Source of the DNA: JBCCXL01 sp039191605 | Lineage (GTDB): Bacteria > Acidobacteriota > Thermoanaerobaculia > Multivoradales > JAHZIX01 | DNA length: 64,000 bases | Direction: 5' to 3' | Assembly: GCA_039191605.1 (NCBI GenBank) | Contig: JBCCXL010000002.1 | Span: 378,705-442,704 of the forward strand | Shown here: positions 53,524-61,854 of the stretch, piece by piece | How positions within the stretch are numbered: the stretch's first letter is position 1 | Layout: the number at the start of each line of letters is the position of its first letter | Made by a program: the position numbers and the translations under genes | Notes under the pieces: model-generated | What the model saw: only the letters and a program-made list of their open reading frames with translations | The model's database searches: none | Told to the model about the DNA's origin: nothing

Positions 53524-54630
53524 ATGCGCTACGCCCCTTCTCTATCAGCGTCTTCCCGAGACCTGCGCCTCGATCTTCTCCGCGGCCTTTGCCTCGTGAA
53601 GATGGTGCTCGAGCATCTGCTTCCCTCTCCTCTCCGGCAGGTCGGGGACTGGCTAGGCTTCGTCACCGCGGCAGAAGGCTTCTTCTTCATTTCCGGCGCC
53701 GTCTTGGGCATCGTCTACCGCCGCCGCCTCTCACAACAGGGTCTCAAAAGCTCTAGCTTCGCGCTTTGGGAGCGCGCGGCTCAGCTCTACATCGCCAACC
53801 TCGCCTTCGTCTTTCTCTTCCTCAGCCTGGAGCTCTCCCAAATTCTTCCCCTGAACCTCTTTGCCACAGACGGAGGCTCTTCGCTGAGCTGGTCCCAGGT
53901 CTTCTCTCTCGATCAGCCCTACTATCTCCACGTGCTGCCTAGGTATGTCGTCTTTCTAGCTGCTGCTCCCATCGCGCTGTTCTTCTTACATCGAGGCTGG
54001 ACAGCTATGGTGCTCGCACTCAGCGTTGGCATCCATGGGATTCACTGGATCATAGGCCCCAACTTCCATCTTCCCTGGCTCGAGACACCGGAAGCCCACT
54101 TCCCTTCAGCCTCCTGGCAGCTCCTCTTCTTTGTCGGCATGATCCTCGGCTGGCATCGACCCAAGGTGGCGCAAAGCTTTGGTCGCATCAAGGGTTCTCC
54201 CTGGGCGCTGGCTTTCCTCTGCCTCGGCTTTCTCTTCTTCGCGCTGCTCCGAGGAGCCAGCGTTCAAGGATGGACGAGCCTCGGTCCCCATCTCCCCTTC
54301 TGGCTTGACCGCCAGACTCTGAGTTATCTCCGCTGGGTCAATCTTGCCATTGCCTTTACCTTCTTCTTTTGGATCGCCGATCGCTTCTGGATTCCCATCT
54401 CTCGTGGGGCCGGCTGGTTCCTGCTGCCCATCGGCCAGAATGCCCTCTACGTCTTTCTTCTCCACATCCCCATCGCCTTCGCTTTGGCTTATGGAATCGC
54501 TCCGTCGCTGCTTCGAGGGCTTTCCGATGAAGCTCTCCTCGTCACTCGTTCCGTTCTCAATCTCGCTGCCCTTGCCATCCTTTGGCTCCTGGTGCGACAA
54601 CGTGTCCTGTTCCGCTGGATTCCTCGCTAG
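53524..54630 (+). CDS. OpgC-like membrane protein (acyltransferase-3-related)
   Basis: A 368-residue polytopic inner-membrane protein. The N-terminal RDLRLDLLRGLCLVKMVLEH matches the conserved start of OpgC proteins. About ten hydrophobic segments follow. E. coli-type OpgC adds succinyl groups to osmoregulated periplasmic glucans, and related proteins acylate other envelope sugars. No opgG or opgH gene is nearby, so the substrate is unknown. The ATG at 53524 is chosen because the frame upstream of it is Pro-rich and not family-like. The gene precedes the next one by 27 nt, probably as an operon. Confidence 0.85.
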   Translation: MRYAPSLSASSRDLRLDLLRGLCLVKMVLEHLLPSPLRQVGDWLGFVTAAEGFFFISGAVLGIVYRRRLSQQGLKSSSFALWERAAQLYIANLAFVFLFLSLELSQILPLNLFATDGGSSLSWSQVFSLDQPYYLHVLPRYVVFLAAAPIALFFLHRGWTAMVLALSVGIHGIHWIIGPNFHLPWLETPEAHFPSASWQLLFFVGMILGWHRPKVAQSFGRIKGSPWALAFLCLGFLFFALLRGASVQGWTSLGPHLPFWLDRQTLSYLRWVNLAIAFTFFFWIADRFWIPISRGAGWFLLPIGQNALYVFLLHIPIAFALAYGIAPSLLRGLSDEALLVTRSVLNLAALAILWLLVRQRVLFRWIPR

Positions 54631-54657
54631 CACCGGCCACAGAGATTTGGAGCGAAA

Positions 54658-55737
54658 ATGAAGCAGCCTGATCCCAATCCAGAAGCCGTCGACTCAGGGC
54701 AAGAGACTTCTGACTCCTCGCATCCCGAGACAAGCTCCGCTCCACTGCCACTCGCCACGTTCGCGAAGGTCGACAATAAGCTTCAGGGGACGATCGCCTT
54801 CTATGCGGTCATCGTGACCCTCGCTCTACTGATCCTCCTGCAACAGATCCCGCATTGGCGCAGCGCCGAGGCTCCCTTAACCCTGGAGCACATTGCCGCA
54901 ACGGCTGAGCAGCTCCAAACGCTCCTCCAGCGCACCACCGTTGGCGCTCCCAATCAGGCAAACCCACCCTATTTGGTTTGGAGCTATGCGCCCTCCTGCA
55001 CAGGCTTCCAGGGTCTCTTGGTCAGCTCTTCCCATGACGATTCCTCCAGCGGCGATCCTCTGGGGGACCGGGAATTTCAGCTCTGGCTCGACGCCCCAAC
55101 CCGGCTCCATCATCCAAGCCGAGACCCTAGCTCTCCAGCTCTGCCGAGCTTCTCGCTACGCCGTGACGAGATCCGCAGTGATCTCGTGGGCGCCAATCAC
55201 TCAAGTCGGCTGTGGGCTACGGTCTACCCTTCCGGCCGCCGCCATGGCGACCAAGCGCTGCGGGTCAATAACCTGCGCCAGGGGCGAGCCCGCCTCGGCG
55301 GACTGCTTCGGGATTCAGAGCTTGCGCCCCTTGCGCCGCCGCCCCGATGCCCTCAAGACCCACAGGAACAGGTCGTCCTCGAAGACCTGATGCTGAAGCT
55401 CCGGGTTGAGCTTTGTCCTGCCGACGAATCCGTCTGCTCCACCACCCTCGCCACCCTCTACCGAGGTCTCCGGTCTGACGTCTACCGGCTGGACGCCATC
55501 GCTCGGGGTCATCCATGTGGAGTGCTATCCCTCGCCCTCGAAGCTCTCCATAACGACCAGGGAGCCGCGGCGCAGTTAGAAATCACTCAACTGGCGGCCA
55601 AGCCCACACTGCAATGTGAAGCGCGAATCAGTTCCGTGTCGCAAACCGCTTCAGATGGAGCGGTACAGCGGCAACGCATCCTCACCCTCTCTCCCGGGTC
55701 CAGGGGCGGCGCCAGCGCCGTTCTAGAGCTGCCCTGA
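54658..55737 (+). CDS. unknown membrane-anchored protein
   Basis: A 359-residue protein I do not recognise. The first about 45 residues are Ser/Pro/Glu-rich. One membrane segment follows (TIAFYAVIVTLALLILLQQI, about residues 44-63), and the rest should lie in the periplasm. It has several cysteines (in SYAPSCTGF, PPPRCPQ, RVELCPADESVCS, GHPCGV and TLQCEA) that could form disulfides. It follows the OpgC-like gene by 27 nt, with GGAG 5 nt before the ATG, so it may assist that membrane enzyme. It is a single-pass layout without a visible catalytic motif. Confidence 0.75.
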   Translation: MKQPDPNPEAVDSGQETSDSSHPETSSAPLPLATFAKVDNKLQGTIAFYAVIVTLALLILLQQIPHWRSAEAPLTLEHIAATAEQLQTLLQRTTVGAPNQANPPYLVWSYAPSCTGFQGLLVSSSHDDSSSGDPLGDREFQLWLDAPTRLHHPSRDPSSPALPSFSLRRDEIRSDLVGANHSSRLWATVYPSGRRHGDQALRVNNLRQGRARLGGLLRDSELAPLAPPPRCPQDPQEQVVLEDLMLKLRVELCPADESVCSTTLATLYRGLRSDVYRLDAIARGHPCGVLSLALEALHNDQGAAAQLEITQLAAKPTLQCEARISSVSQTASDGAVQRQRILTLSPGSRGGASAVLELP

Positions 55738-55788
55738 GGGCTCTACGGCAGGCCTGTAAGCCGAAGAAAAGATGACGATTACGAAACA

Positions 55789-55928
55789 CGCCACGCGAGT
55801 GATCCCTAGCGAATGGCCCTAACAGAAAACACGCCAGGCGAGTGATCCCAACCACTCCGAGAACACGCCAGGCGAGTGATCCCCCACTCCGAGAACACGC
55901 CAGGCGAGTGATCCTCCCAGTGATCCCC
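55789..55928 (+). repeat. dispersed CAGGCGA repeat, cluster 5 (4 copies, forward)
   Basis: Four copies of (AACAC)GCCAGGCGAGTGATCCC, with cores near 55791 (diverged, CACGCGAG), 55834, 55868 and 55900. A half copy, agtgatcccc, lies at 55919. The flank actccgagaacac is shared by copies 3 and 4. The cluster lies between the unknown membrane protein gene and the convergent peroxidase gene and marks the right edge of the repeat-bearing region. Confidence 0.9.
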
Positions 55929-55956
55929 AAGGCAAAATCAAGGCAGTAAAGAGGCG

Positions 55957-55993
55957 AGCGAGCCCCGGAGTGCCTCCACTCTCGGGGCTCGCT
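55957..55993. terminator. strong hairpin, probable bidirectional terminator
   Basis: A stem of about 16 pairs with one bulge, arms agcgagccccg/cggggctcgct plus gagtg/cact, and a cctc loop. It is followed on the plus strand by a T-rich stretch (tagagatttatttctt). It lies between the convergent 54658-55737 and peroxidase genes, about 220 nt and 135 nt from their stops. The tract on the minus side is weaker. Confidence 0.65.
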
Positions 55994-56127
55994 AGAGATT
56001 TATTTCTTGCCCGCCAGGGAACCCTGCACGCGAGGCGGTCGCGGGACGACGGGGAGGCAGTCCGCCGTCCCGCGACCTTGGGGCTACCTCGTCGCACCCT
56101 CACCCCGAGCCCCTATCGACGACCGAC

Positions 56128-57945
56128 TCAGGGGTTGGCGACCCGAAAGACGTCGTCCTGGAGCTCATCTCCGATCGTCGTGTTGCGGCGGATGATGTCC
56201 GAGAGCCGAGTGTTCTCGACGGCGCGTACCTCCTGGGGACTGAGGGCGTTCTGGTACCAGAAGCGATCTCCGTCCCGCAGCGCCGCAAATTGGTCCGCGA
56301 GGATCAGGCCCACCAGCTCACCGACCATCGCCCCCGGCAGCCGATCTTCGGCTAGCCCGCCGACCCAAACGTCCACCCGCTCCACGTTGCCGTAAGCGCG
56401 CTGCAGGCGGCGGCGGATCACCTGGCTGGAGCTGATCTCACCGAAGTTCCGCGCCGGCCGTAGGCCCAGGGCACGGCGCAGGTCGTTATAGCTCGGCAGA
56501 CCGTGGTCCCGGCCTCGCTGGATGTTCAGCGCCGCGAGGTCGAAGCCGCCGGCGCCCGGAGGGCCGAAGAGGAAGTTGCGGATGTCGTCCACCACGAAGG
56601 GATCCACCCGCTGGCAGACCTGCGCGGCGAGCCCCCGCAGGATCGGCTCGATGCCGCCCTCGTCGGTGAGGCGGTGGGGGGCGAAGAAGGCGTCCCGCAG
56701 CGAGAGATGGCCGGCGTCGATCTCTTCCCCGTCGGCGTCCAGGCGCAGCAGGGTCGGAGACAGCGCGCTATGACCGAAGCGGTAGGCGGCGGTGCTGAAC
56801 ACGTTGGCGATGGCGGCGTTGCGCTGCGGGCGGTAGCCGCGATACGGCTCCAGCGGATCCGGACCGAGGAGCACCGGCAGGAACTCGCGGTAGGTGATCA
56901 CCTGCATCTGCGCTCCGACGATGCGCCGCGCCCGCTGGTAGACCTGATCCCCGCTGAGCTGCGGGTTGCCGGCGGCGATGCGCCGCGCCTGCCGGTTGTG
57001 CTCGCGCACGAAGAGGGTGTGCATCGCCGCGAGGCCCACCTGCTCGTTGGCGCGCACGTCCCCGGCGAGGAAGAGAGCCTCGCTGTCGCCGCCGGCGTTC
57101 GGTAGACCATCGACGTTGAAGGGCAGCAGATCCCCCTCGCTGGTCTTCAGCTGTCCGGTACCGTCGAGGGTGCGCAGCGCCTCGGCCCGCTCGTCATCCG
57201 AGCCGTAGACGTTGGAGGCGTCGATCCAGGCGGTGATCTCGTTGATCTGCTGGCGCGGCGAGCTCGCATCGAGCCCGGTGTCCTGATCGTAGAGGGAGCG
57301 GTTCAGCGACAGGCTCACCGCCCCGGTGCCCTGAGGATCGAAGTGAGCGTCCCCGGCGGGAATGGCGATGGGCGCCGACTCCGCGGGCTCGATGCCGTCG
57401 GTGAGATCGATGTCGTGATCGAGAAATTGGCCCCACTGCCAGAAGTAGTCGGTGAAGCCCTGAGGGTTGGGTATCGAGACGCCCTGGGCGTTGACGATAT
57501 TCGAAATGCGGCGGGGATTGGGACGATCGTCCCCGGCGAGGGCAGACACTCCATCCCCGTAGGCGGGCTCCGCTAGACGAAGGAGCTGAGTGTGGGCCGC
57601 CCCCATCTCAGGATCGTTGCGGTTGTTTCCGCTCCCGTCGATGGAGCGCAGGCGATCCCCCCCCGGCCCCCGGGGCTCCGCGGGGTTCGCCGCCGGCTGG
57701 CGCCGGATCTGGCGAATCGGCGATTCCGGATTGTCGTCGGTGGAGCGGGCGTTCTGAGGCGCTTCCACGGTCACCGCATCGACCGCGACTCCATCCGCGA
57801 CTTGCTCCACCGCGGCCTGCTCCGTCGCCGTCTGCTGAGTCGTGGTTTCCTGCGCTAGGGCTTCCGGCATCCGAGCCAGGCTCAGCGCCAGGCTCAAGAA
57901 AACGAACGGGATGCTCAAGGGAATGAACCAACGAATTTTCGACAT
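56128..57945 (-). CDS. secreted animal-haem-type peroxidase (peroxinectin-like)
   Basis: A 605-residue protein with a signal peptide (IRWFIPLSIPFVFLSLALSL, cleavage near MPEALA). It belongs to the animal haem peroxidase superfamily. The distal histidine lies in WGQFLDHDIDLT (near residue 174), FVREHNRQAR follows, and the proximal histidine is in YRFGHSAL (near 391). IQRGRDHGLPSYNDLR is a further family hallmark. It should bind haem and oxidise halides or phenols with hydrogen peroxide outside the cytoplasm. A Thr/Gln/Val-rich linker follows the signal peptide. The start is well supported by GAGGAGG 7 nt upstream. Bacterial members of this family are sporadic. Confidence 0.92.
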   Translation of the reverse strand: MSKIRWFIPLSIPFVFLSLALSLARMPEALAQETTTQQTATEQAAVEQVADGVAVDAVTVEAPQNARSTDDNPESPIRQIRRQPAANPAEPRGPGGDRLRSIDGSGNNRNDPEMGAAHTQLLRLAEPAYGDGVSALAGDDRPNPRRISNIVNAQGVSIPNPQGFTDYFWQWGQFLDHDIDLTDGIEPAESAPIAIPAGDAHFDPQGTGAVSLSLNRSLYDQDTGLDASSPRQQINEITAWIDASNVYGSDDERAEALRTLDGTGQLKTSEGDLLPFNVDGLPNAGGDSEALFLAGDVRANEQVGLAAMHTLFVREHNRQARRIAAGNPQLSGDQVYQRARRIVGAQMQVITYREFLPVLLGPDPLEPYRGYRPQRNAAIANVFSTAAYRFGHSALSPTLLRLDADGEEIDAGHLSLRDAFFAPHRLTDEGGIEPILRGLAAQVCQRVDPFVVDDIRNFLFGPPGAGGFDLAALNIQRGRDHGLPSYNDLRRALGLRPARNFGEISSSQVIRRRLQRAYGNVERVDVWVGGLAEDRLPGAMVGELVGLILADQFAALRDGDRFWYQNALSPQEVRAVENTRLSDIIRRNTTIGDELQDDVFRVANP

Positions 57946-58117
57946 GTTGTGGCCTCCTCGACTCGGCCCGCCATCGGGCCGGTCAGCTGAAGGATCCGTC
58001 CTCTGCGGACCCCGGTGATTCCTCGGAGCGGTGCCCCCCGCCCCGTGAAACCCAGCCTAGGAAGCAAATTGGGTAGAGATTTGACAGAGATCAGGTAGGC
58101 CTCGGGTAGGCCCTAGA

Positions 58118-60028
58118 TCACTCTTCGGAGGCCGCCGGCAGCAGCACCACGAAGGCGGTGCCCAGGGGATCCCGTCGATGGGCGCTCACCTGCCCGCCGT
58201 GACGCTCGACGATCTCCCGCACGATGGCGAGGCCCAGCCCAGAGCCGGATCGGCTGCGGGCGCTGGCGGCGCGAAAAAAGCGGTCGAAGATGTGCGGCAG
58301 CTCGGAGGGCGCGATGCCCGGACCGTCATCCCTCAGCTCCAGTCGGTGGACGGCGAGCTCCGCGGCGGAACCGTGGGTCGCCGCTGGAGGACCACTGCCT
58401 ACTGTTGGAGTTATCGCCGAGAGAGGCGGCCCCGGCGCAGCGGCAGGGGGAGACACCGCCGCCTCGAGGGAGAGGGTCACCGTGCCCCTCCGCGGCACGT
58501 AGCGCAGCGCGTTGAGTAAGAGATTGTCGAGCACCTGCTCTAGACGTCGACCGTCAGCCCAAACCCAGGCCGGCGACTCCGGGCCCACCCAGGACAGCCG
58601 CAGACCGGCCTCCTCGAAGCGCGGACGAAAGCGCTCCAGGGTGAAGCGGCACAGCGCGGTCCAGTCGAGGATCTCTCGATCGAGCCCGCCGACCCCGCCC
58701 TCTAATCGAGCCAGCTCGAAGAGATCCTGAATCAGCAGGTTCATTCGCCGGGCTTCGCTCAGCACGTCCCGCAGATACTCTTCCCGCTCTTCCTCGCTCA
58801 CCGGCACCTCGGGATCCAGCAGCGTCTCCGCATAGCCTCGAATCGAGGTCAGCGGCGTCGCCAGCTCATGGGAGACGTCCGCCAGCAGGCGGCGACGCTG
58901 CTCGTCGGCGTCCTGGAGCTGGCCCCTGGCCTCCTGAAGCGCCGCCGTCATGCGGTTGAGCCGCAGCCCCAGCCGCCCGATTTCGTCCGCCTTGGCGACT
59001 CGCACCCTCGCCTTCAGGTCTCCCCCCTCGACCCTCTCCGCCAGGATCTCCAGCGCCCGCAGGCGCCGCAGCAAATGACGCAACATCAACACTCCGGCTC
59101 CTCCCGCAAGGATCAAGGCCACCGGCAGCGATAGCAGCCAGCCGGTGGGGGTGACGGATGGTCGACGAGGGACCCAGCTGCGAGGCAGCAGGGCGAGCAC
59201 CTCCCCCACCGGAACCCCGGAATGCACGACGCTGCGGCGCACCAGGATCTCGACATCGCCCTTTTCCAGATCCAGCTCCACCTCCGCCGGCAGGGGCTCC
59301 GGCCCCAATCCATCGTCGTTGGGCCGCCTCGGGCCGTTCCCGGAATCTCCCTCCTGCCCTCCGCGAGGCCCTCCAAAACGCTGCCGCGACTCCCCACGTC
59401 GTGGGCCGAAAGCCCCGTCCTGCCCTCGCCGCGGGCCCAAGGATCCCTCCTGACCGCCGCGGGGGCTAGAAGCTCTGTCCGGCCCTCCGCGAGATCCGGA
59501 AGCTGCGTTCTCTCCGCGCCGCCGCGGTCGAAAACCATCATCCCCGGGACCGCCCTCGAATCTCGGCGGCGCATCGACCCCCAGCAGGGCCAGCAGCTCC
59601 CGACGGGACTCGCGACGCAGGTGCCAGCCGCCGTCGACCCGCCCGTCCTCCCGCACCAAGACGATCCAAAAGTCCTGCTTCGGCGACTGCAGCTCGTGCA
59701 GCAGCCGGCCGAAGCGGCGGCCCGAGGGCCCCGAGCCATCCCCCGCCGAGCCAGCAGCAGGCGACTCCGCCACCAGCTCCCGGATGGCGGTGACGGCTTC
59801 GTCGCTAGCCCGCCCCGCCCGCTCCACCACCTGCTGCTTCTCGATGGAGCCTAGCAGGCTCACCACCCCCCAGCCCTGCACCAGGGCCGCCACCACCAGC
59901 ACGATCAAGAAGGCGCCGGCGAAAGTCCAGAACAGGCTCGGGCCAAGGCCCAGGGCGCCGCGCCCCGAGGACGAGACGGCCCGAGGAGAATCTCCCTCCC
60001 CCGGAGCAGACGACCGAGGCGAGCTCAA
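58118..60028 (-). CDS. membrane sensor histidine kinase with an Arg/Gly-rich sensor loop
   Basis: A 636-residue kinase. It has a membrane helix at about residues 29-52, a periplasmic region of about 230 residues, a second helix (LSLPVALILAGGAGVLML), a HAMP domain, the phospho-accepting histidine in DVSHELATPLTS (near residue 388), and an HATPase domain with DNLLLNALRY, DDGPGIA and GSGLGLAIV. It phosphorylates the OmpR-type regulator encoded just upstream. About 65 residues of the periplasmic region are Arg/Gly/Pro-rich repeats, which is unusual. The TTG start at 60028 overlaps the regulator stop (TTGA) and follows GGAGAG. Longer starts lie inside the regulator gene. Confidence 0.88.
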   Translation of the reverse strand: MSSPRSSAPGEGDSPRAVSSSGRGALGLGPSLFWTFAGAFLIVLVVAALVQGWGVVSLLGSIEKQQVVERAGRASDEAVTAIRELVAESPAAGSAGDGSGPSGRRFGRLLHELQSPKQDFWIVLVREDGRVDGGWHLRRESRRELLALLGVDAPPRFEGGPGDDGFRPRRRGENAASGSRGGPDRASSPRGGQEGSLGPRRGQDGAFGPRRGESRQRFGGPRGGQEGDSGNGPRRPNDDGLGPEPLPAEVELDLEKGDVEILVRRSVVHSGVPVGEVLALLPRSWVPRRPSVTPTGWLLSLPVALILAGGAGVLMLRHLLRRLRALEILAERVEGGDLKARVRVAKADEIGRLGLRLNRMTAALQEARGQLQDADEQRRRLLADVSHELATPLTSIRGYAETLLDPEVPVSEEEREEYLRDVLSEARRMNLLIQDLFELARLEGGVGGLDREILDWTALCRFTLERFRPRFEEAGLRLSWVGPESPAWVWADGRRLEQVLDNLLLNALRYVPRRGTVTLSLEAAVSPPAAAPGPPLSAITPTVGSGPPAATHGSAAELAVHRLELRDDGPGIAPSELPHIFDRFFRAASARSRSGSGLGLAIVREIVERHGGQVSAHRRDPLGTAFVVLLPAASEE

Positions 60029-60732
60029 GGTCCGCTCTCCGCGAAGCGATACCCCGCCCCCCACACCGTCTGCACATAGCGAGGCTTCCCTCCCTCCGGC
60101 TCCAGCTTGCGCCGCAACCGGCTGATCAGGCTGTCGATGGAGCGATCGTCCACCACCCTTCCCTCGCCCCAAACCTGATCCATCAGCGCCTCACGGCTGA
60201 ACACCCTTCCCGGCCTCGTCGCCAGGAAGAGCAGCAGGTCGAATTCCAGGGTGGTGATCTCCACCCTCTCGCCGCGGCGCTCGACGCTGCGCCGGGCGGG
60301 GTCGATGCGCAGATCTCCCCGCTCCAGAATCGTCTCTTCCTCCCGCCCCGCTCGACGCAGCAGAGCCCGGGCTCGGGCGACCAATTCGCGAGTGCTAAAG
60401 GGCTTGGTGAGGTAATCGTCCGCCCCCAGCTCCAGCCCGAGCACCTTGTCGGTCTCCGAAGCTCGAGCGGTGAGCATCAAGACCGGCACCGCCGTGGGAC
60501 CCTCCGCGGGGGAACGCAGGCGCCGCAAGATCTCCAGACCATCGGCCCCCGGCAGCAAGATATCCAGGATCACCAGCGCTGGCTCCAGGCGCTGCACGGC
60601 GTCCAGCGCTTCACTGCCGTCGTGAATCTCCACACATCGAAATCCCGCCGCCTGAAGATTCTTCGACACCAGGCTGGCGATGCGGCGATCGTCTTCCACG
60701 ATCAGCACGGTGGGCTGGAGAGGGCTCTGCAT
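60025..60732 (-). CDS. OmpR-family response regulator
   Basis: A 235-residue regulator. The receiver domain has the acidic pair in VEDD, the phospho-acceptor aspartate in LVILDILLPG (near residue 52), and the conserved Thr and Lys in LTARA and DDYLTKPF. A winged-helix DNA-binding domain follows (TTLEFDLLLFLATRPGRVFS, then YVQTVWGAGYRF). It pairs with the downstream kinase by a 4-nt overlap. The ATG at 60732 has GGAG 6 nt upstream. A GTG at 60744 would place that site inside the coding sequence. Confidence 0.94.
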   Translation of the reverse strand: MQSPLQPTVLIVEDDRRIASLVSKNLQAAGFRCVEIHDGSEALDAVQRLEPALVILDILLPGADGLEILRRLRSPAEGPTAVPVLMLTARASETDKVLGLELGADDYLTKPFSTRELVARARALLRRAGREEETILERGDLRIDPARRSVERRGERVEITTLEFDLLLFLATRPGRVFSREALMDQVWGEGRVVDDRSIDSLISRLRRKLEPEGGKPRYVQTVWGAGYRFAESGP

Positions 60733-61099
60733 GTTGAGCTCCACCTGGGGAGTCGCGGTGCGCCTGATTGAGCAAGCTCAACTGGGCTCGTCCAGCCGGA
60801 CTCACTCGGCGAGAGGCACCGCAGGTTATGGGAAGAAGGTTCCCCGGCAACACCAAAAGCTGTGGGAATCCCGGGGCTCGTCCAGCATAGCGGGCAGATG
60901 TTGTAGAGATGTGGTGCGCAGCGAAAAAGTCGTGGATCTCCCGTCGTCGGAAGCCCCATCGCTGAAACCTAGTTTCGACAGCCCAATCCGAAGGCCTAAT
61001 CCAAAGATCCGATCCGAAGGCCCAATCGTCGAGAACCTGATCGTCGAAAACCCGGTGTCGGTACCGGGACGATCGAATCCGCCCCCCTCCCCCTCAACA
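60733..61099. other. intergenic region upstream of the two-component genes
   Basis: About 370 bp without a convincing gene. It should hold the promoter of the regulator-kinase operon, but no hexamer pair was clear. Between about 60980 and 61045 a short unit close to aatccgaaggcc recurs two or three times with variation, next to cgtcgagaacctgatcgtcgaaaaccc. It may be degenerate repeat DNA. It is not the CAGGCGA family. Confidence 0.4.
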
Positions 61100-61672
61100 T
61101 CAAGCTCGGGCGTGGGAGGAAGATCGCCAACGGCGGGCCACCGCCCGCACCAAAGACGGATACACCAGGTGATGACGAAAGGGGGAGATCGCCTGAAGGT
61201 ATACCCGCCCTAGGCGCCCCTTCGACCGGGCATAAACGGCCAGCTGGGCTGTCCATGCTTCTTCTTCCCGGGCCTGTCCCGCGATCTCACCTCTGGCGTC
61301 CTGCTGCCGGCCGAGGGGTGTCGACGCCACCGGCACCCAGCCGAGGTGCATGAGGGCGACGACAGTCGCGTTCTCGATCCGCAGCGTTTGTTCTCGGGCG
61401 TCCCGGTGGACTTCTTCGAAGGGTAGATCACCGCTCTTCTCCCACCCCAGGGTGCGGCCGATGACCACCCGTAGAGCGAAGAGGGCGCGAACGACGAGGG
61501 AGGTCTCCTTTCCTACCGCCCCTAGATCGTGAGCCTCGAGAAAGCGAGGAAACTCCTCTTCCCCTCCCTCGAGGGGAAATTGCCACAAATCCAGCAGGTC
61601 CAGATCCTCGGCGGCGGCGTATTCCTGGACCCACCAGGAATGTTGGTCATGCTCTTCAATCGCCAATCTCAT
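61100..61672 (-). CDS. DUF2867-type protein
   Basis: A 190-residue soluble protein. The C-terminal half has the DUF2867 pattern: ENATVVALMHLGWVP, then QLAVYARSKGRLGRVYLQAI and a final PFRHHLVYPSLVRAV. DUF2867 domains are often joined to NAD-dependent epimerase-like proteins, but here the domain stands alone. The N-terminal half includes a Trp/Tyr-rich start (HDQHSWWVQEYAAAEDLD). Its role is unknown. The ribosome-binding site is weak, so the start is less certain than the frame. Confidence 0.75.
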   Translation of the reverse strand: MRLAIEEHDQHSWWVQEYAAAEDLDLLDLWQFPLEGGEEEFPRFLEAHDLGAVGKETSLVVRALFALRVVIGRTLGWEKSGDLPFEEVHRDAREQTLRIENATVVALMHLGWVPVASTPLGRQQDARGEIAGQAREEEAWTAQLAVYARSKGRLGRVYLQAISPFRHHLVYPSLVRAVARRWRSSSHARA

Positions 61673-61758
61673 ACCCCGAGCCTATCGCGAGCGCAGGAAC
61701 AGCTCCTCGAATCCTCTCTTCTCGACCTCCACAAAAGCACCTCGTAGGCCAACGAAAA

Positions 61759-61790
61759 GAGCCCCGACCACAGAGAAGTGACCGGGGCTC
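61759..61790 (-). terminator. rho-independent terminator of the 61855-62775 gene
   Basis: On the minus strand a hairpin with arms GAGCCCCG and CGGGGCTC, extended by GTG/CAC beyond a small internal loop, is followed by TTTTCG. It lies about 65 nt downstream of the stop at 61855. Confidence 0.8.
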
Positions 61791-61854
61791 GCCAGCGTCT
61801 CCCCCTCCGGCAGAGGCTCCTGGAGCCAGTGCCTTCCGAGGGTTTCTTACAAGA

